64,000 nt of DNA from Porphyromonas pogonae. GTDB lineage: Bacteria; Bacteroidota; Bacteroidia; Bacteroidales; Porphyromonadaceae. Within the stretch, counting starts at the first letter, position 1; each line of letters begins with the position of its first letter. The notes under the pieces are model-generated. The model had not been told where the DNA came from and ran no database searches. It saw only the letters and a program-made list of their open reading frames with translations. Positions 60,981-64,000 of this stretch are shown piece by piece. A program made the position numbers and the translations under genes. The DNA lies in assembly GCF_036320655.1 (NCBI RefSeq), contig NZ_CP143258.1, positions 2,046,001 to 2,110,000 on the forward strand. The letters run 5' to 3'.

Positions 60981-61934
60981 TTACGATTTCTTTGTCAATT
61001 TTTCTGCGACATAATAGCGAGGCCTTCCTTTGACCTCAAGATAAGTTTTACCAACATAAATCCCGATGACCCCCAGTGAGAATAAAATCATACTACCCAA
61101 GAACCATATGGATATAACTATGGAAGTCCACCCACGTACAGCCCAATGTGCAAAATAAGAAATCATAGAGTAAATAAACATCAGGAAGCTCATCACTACT
61201 CCCATAGCACCTATGCCCAAAATAAAATACATGGGGCGTATAGTCAACGAGGTTATACCATCAACGGCAACCCTCATCAAAGCAGAAATATTGTATTTTG
61301 ATTGTCCGGCGACACGCTCTTTGATTACCTCTTCCACTTGTCCCGAAGGAAGCCCTAACATGGGCACAAGTCCCCTGAGATAGAGGCTCCTTTCGGAAAA
61401 TTGAGCCAATCCGTCAAGAGCATTCTTACTCATCAACCGGAAGTTGGTATGATTGTATATAATCTTCGCTCCCATGTAACGCTGCATCTTGTAGAAGGTT
61501 TGAGCAGTATGGCGCTTGAAAAATGAATCAGCTTTGCGAGAAGTCTTCACTCCATACACTACATCCAAGTGCTCATTATAGTACTTGTCTATCATTTCTT
61601 CTACAGCATTGAGATCATCCTGTAAGTCTGCATCAATTGTAATAGCTACATCACACTCATCCTTGACATTCATCATGCCGGCAAAGAGAGCAGCCTCCGA
61701 TCCTACATTAAACACCAGGTTGAGTCCGCATACATAAGAGTTAGTAAGATTCAGCTCTTTGATTACATCCCATGTTTTATCAGCACTACCATCATTGACA
61801 AACATGATATAACTGTCAGGAGATATCTTACGTTTATCAATCAAGTCAATCAACATTTTGGTTAGTTGTTGTGCTGACGAGGGTAAAGCTTCCTCTTCAT
61901 TGTAACAAGGCGAAACGATAGCTAATCGTATCAT
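60981..61934 (-). CDS. GtrB/DPM-like polyprenyl-phosphate glycosyltransferase
   Basis: The 317-residue GT2 enzyme has VSPCYNEEEALPSSAQQL at the start, DADLQDD (the metal-binding DxD region) near residue 100, and two C-terminal membrane helices (about 235-260 and 268-292). It ends KTYLEVKGRPRYYV, the usual GtrB close. It loads a sugar onto undecaprenyl phosphate at the cytoplasmic face. It is 24 bp upstream of the GT87-like gene. Confidence 0.93.
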   Translation of the reverse strand: MIRLAIVSPCYNEEEALPSSAQQLTKMLIDLIDKRKISPDSYIMFVNDGSADKTWDVIKELNLTNSYVCGLNLVFNVGSEAALFAGMMNVKDECDVAITIDADLQDDLNAVEEMIDKYYNEHLDVVYGVKTSRKADSFFKRHTAQTFYKMQRYMGAKIIYNHTNFRLMSKNALDGLAQFSERSLYLRGLVPMLGLPSGQVEEVIKERVAGQSKYNISALMRVAVDGITSLTIRPMYFILGIGAMGVVMSFLMFIYSMISYFAHWAVRGWTSIVISIWFLGSMILFSLGVIGIYVGKTYLEVKGRPRYYVAEKLTKKS

Positions 61935-61967
61935 AAATCAGTTTTTATTGTGGTTTTGGTAAGAACT

Positions 61968-62744
61968 TCACTTCATTTCTCGTATAAACTCGCTATAAGT
62001 CCCAAATACTGCATTCTCTTGTTTGAATGCACCTATTATTTGAGCCAGCTTTTTGCACATTGGTTCACCGGAGTTGTGGCGAACAATGAAAGGGAGTTTC
62101 CATTCTGGATTTTTGTTCAAGTCAACAAACTCCCACGGATGGAAATAAACCGTGTAATAGCCATAGTGGCGATAGGCATATTTACAAAGACTCAGATAAA
62201 GAGACATAGGTAAGTTGTGGCACGACAGCCAAAACAATGGAAACCTCACATACGGCACTACCGATACAGGTATCTGCCATACACCACTCTTTAAATAAGG
62301 AGTACACTTTTCCCTAAAATTCATATACCTACCGGGGATGAAAGTCGGATTGATAGAAGAATTATAAGTGTATCCTGCTGCACAAATTTCATTCTCATCC
62401 ACCGGCATCATACGAGCCTGCCGATACCCCGTAACAGGCTTTCCTGTTATCTCTTCCAACTTCTCTTTAGATTCTCTCAGATGCTGTACCTCGAAATAGC
62501 TGTGATAATAACCGTGTGATGCCACTTCATGGCCACCGCTCACGATTCTTTGCATGAGATCAGGAGAATTTGATGCAAAATTTGCTGTACAAAAAAAAGT
62601 TGCTGTGACTTTTTCTTTCTCCAGCACATCTAATATTCTGCCCAAGCCTATCCCCGAGATTTTCATTTGTTCAGGCATTGACAAGTCCACGCTATGCTCC
62701 AAAGGCACATCGAACTCTTCAGTATCAAAACTTAATAACACCAT
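61968..62744 (-). CDS. Polysaccharide deacetylase (NodB-like)
   Basis: The 258-residue carbohydrate esterase family 4 protein has motif 1 as LLSFDTEEFD (Asp-Glu in place of Asp-Asp) and motif 2 as GGHEVASHGYYHSYF (the two His metal ligands). Motif 3 is TGYRQARMMP. The C-terminal YTVYFHPWEFVDL contains the motif-5 His. No signal peptide, so it probably acts on a cytoplasmic lipid-linked sugar. It is the first gene of the minus-strand glycan operon. Confidence 0.85.
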   Translation of the reverse strand: MVLLSFDTEEFDVPLEHSVDLSMPEQMKISGIGLGRILDVLEKEKVTATFFCTANFASNSPDLMQRIVSGGHEVASHGYYHSYFEVQHLRESKEKLEEITGKPVTGYRQARMMPVDENEICAAGYTYNSSINPTFIPGRYMNFREKCTPYLKSGVWQIPVSVVPYVRFPLFWLSCHNLPMSLYLSLCKYAYRHYGYYTVYFHPWEFVDLNKNPEWKLPFIVRHNSGEPMCKKLAQIIGAFKQENAVFGTYSEFIREMK

Positions 62745-63009
62745 ACTTCTTATTGAAAAATCAAAATCACATAATCGAGAGTCTTGTATTCTACTATAAA
62801 ATTATAATCAAGAGACATACAGCTAATAGAATCCTTATTATGTTGAAAGACATTACTTGTTTATACGGCTACAAAATTAACTAAAATTTAAGTATTCTGA
62901 TAATGAAATAACACTAAATAAGGTATTTGAAAAGCTCTGTAGCATTTGTGAGAAACTATTGACAAAAAATTAGTTTTTTTAAGATAGTATCCATAATCAA
63001 CATTTATAT
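62745..63009. other. Divergent intergenic region in the glycan cluster
   Basis: AT-rich, no gene seen. It should hold the promoters of the deacetylase operon and of the GT2 gene. Confidence 0.4.
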
Positions 63010-63017
63010 TACTTTTG
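63010..63017 (+). promoter_or_regulatory. Putative -7 box (TACTTTTG) of the GT2 gene
   Basis: Fits TAnnTTTG, 30 bp upstream of the ATG at 63048. Confidence 0.55.
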
Positions 63018-63047
63018 TCTCGAACCATTTATGCTATGTTTTTTTGA

Positions 63048-63860
63048 ATGAAAACCTCTTTGATCATTTCGACTTATAACAGACCCGATGCCCTTCGTGT
63101 ATGTCTTGACAGCATCAGGCTTCAAACAATCTTACCGGACGAAATAGTAATAGGCGACGATGGTTCTATCAACGAAACCAAAGATACTATTGATGCCATG
63201 AGGGTTGATTTAGGGATTCCAATCAAGCATGTATGGCATGAGGATAAAGGATTTCAACTAGCGCAAATGCGCAATAAATCTTTCGATGCCGCATCTGGAG
63301 ACTATATTATAGAGATAGATGGAGATATCATGATGAATAAACATTTCATCGAGGATCATCTCTATGCAGCCCAACCCGGATTTTACGTCAAAGGCGGACG
63401 GGTAAATCTAGGCAAAAGACTATCTGAGCAAATTTGCAGAGAAGGGCGGTCTCGTAAAATCACTCCTCTATCTCCGGGCATTGAGTCCAAGAGGGAAAAC
63501 GGATTCAGACTAAAAGCTTTGGCTCTGTATTTACAACGGAGGTACCGCAAATATTCGTCTGTGGGATTGGGTTGCAACATGTCTTTTTTCAAAAAAGACT
63601 GTATTGCCATCAATGGCTATGACAATGATTATGAAGGTTGGGGGGGAGAAGATATAGATTTTGCACGTCGCTTACAATCTTATGGCCTCAAAAAGAAGTA
63701 CCTTAAATTCTCCGGTATTGTTTATCATCTCTGGCATGAGGATAAATATATGCACAACAAAGAAAAGAACTTCTCTCGTATGAGGGAGTCTCAGGATCAG
63801 AAACTGATCCGTGTACCCAATGGCTTTGAGGAAGTGCGAGGCGACTATAAAATTCTATAA
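63048..63860 (+). CDS. Glycosyltransferase family 2 with galactosyltransferase-like C-domain
   Basis: The 270-residue GT-A enzyme opens TSLIISTYNRPDALRVCL and has IGDDGS (nucleotide binding), EIDGDIMM (DxD metal site) and GWGGEDIDFARRLQSYG, the Glu-Asp motif of the Glyco_transf_7C domain. This domain set is typical of chondroitin-synthase-like and capsule or LPS glycosyltransferases. No membrane segment. Divergent from the deacetylase operon; the remaining 140 bp to the window end hold no recognised gene. Confidence 0.9.
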   Translation: MKTSLIISTYNRPDALRVCLDSIRLQTILPDEIVIGDDGSINETKDTIDAMRVDLGIPIKHVWHEDKGFQLAQMRNKSFDAASGDYIIEIDGDIMMNKHFIEDHLYAAQPGFYVKGGRVNLGKRLSEQICREGRSRKITPLSPGIESKRENGFRLKALALYLQRRYRKYSSVGLGCNMSFFKKDCIAINGYDNDYEGWGGEDIDFARRLQSYGLKKKYLKFSGIVYHLWHEDKYMHNKEKNFSRMRESQDQKLIRVPNGFEEVRGDYKIL

Positions 63861-64000
63861 TATCAATAAATTCTCTCTGTAATCAGCCAGTGCATTCTTA
63901 TCGAGGAATAGCTCATATATTTCAGCTTAAAACCTTTACTTTACAATTATATTAGTATACATCACAATGAATCATAAAGGAAGACAAAATAAATCTTACA

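Overview
The window is from a member of the Bacteroidota, most likely the order Bacteroidales and near Porphyromonadaceae. The evidence is the gene content: FimA/Mfa-type fimbrillins with their FimB/Mfa2 and DUF3868/DUF3575 partners, TonB receptors with carboxypeptidase-like N-terminal domains, an HU-HIG-type DNA-binding protein, Na+-NQR, and promoters of the TAnnTTTG type. The species cannot be named from the sequence alone. All functional calls are by reading; no database search was run.

Left part (1-13 kb): a partial IS4-type transposase, then one long minus-strand block. Read in its own direction, the block runs DUF3575 protein, DUF3868/OmpA/TPR protein, FimB/Mfa2-like anchor, fimbrillin, a second fimbrillin-like lipoprotein with a C-terminal lectin-like domain, a MutS-like accessory protein, Avd, a template repeat, a reverse transcriptase and an HU-family protein. 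This is a complete diversity-generating retroelement (DGR) joined to a fimbrial operon. The template repeat (3518-3675) and the variable repeat (5513-5670, the last 52 codons of the putative tip adhesin) align without gaps over 158 bp. They differ at 20 positions, 19 of which are adenines on the template coding strand. This is the most interesting system in the window.

Middle part (13-40 kb): an iron/siderophore set resembling XusABC but split in two (a PepSY membrane protein at 13.7 kb; a TonB receptor and DUF4374 lipoprotein at 20-24 kb with a TetR regulator). It also holds miaB, a CoA-transferase, a second TonB receptor, a pyrB-pyrI-flavin reductase-lemA-TPM operon, a transglutaminase-like protein, an amidinohydrolase-radA-FAD protein operon, and an intact IS982-type insertion sequence. 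The long non-coding stretch at 16.8-18.6 kb holds a convincing small-RNA candidate and a degenerate 22-bp tandem array. A second 22-bp array of different sequence lies in front of the HU gene.

Right part (40-64 kb): the six-gene nqrABCDEF operon; an Xaa-Pro aminopeptidase, an S37-like serine peptidase and a glycyl-radical enzyme of the trans-4-hydroxyproline dehydratase type with its activase, which together suggest use of collagen-type peptides; a TrkH/TrkA potassium uptake pair; a corrinoid adenosyltransferase; and a glycosyltransferase cluster that includes a GtrA/GtrB/membrane glycosyltransferase trio. Two 187-bp MITE copies (33.2 and 53.6 kb), each with its own 5-bp target duplication, show recent transposition by a non-autonomous element.
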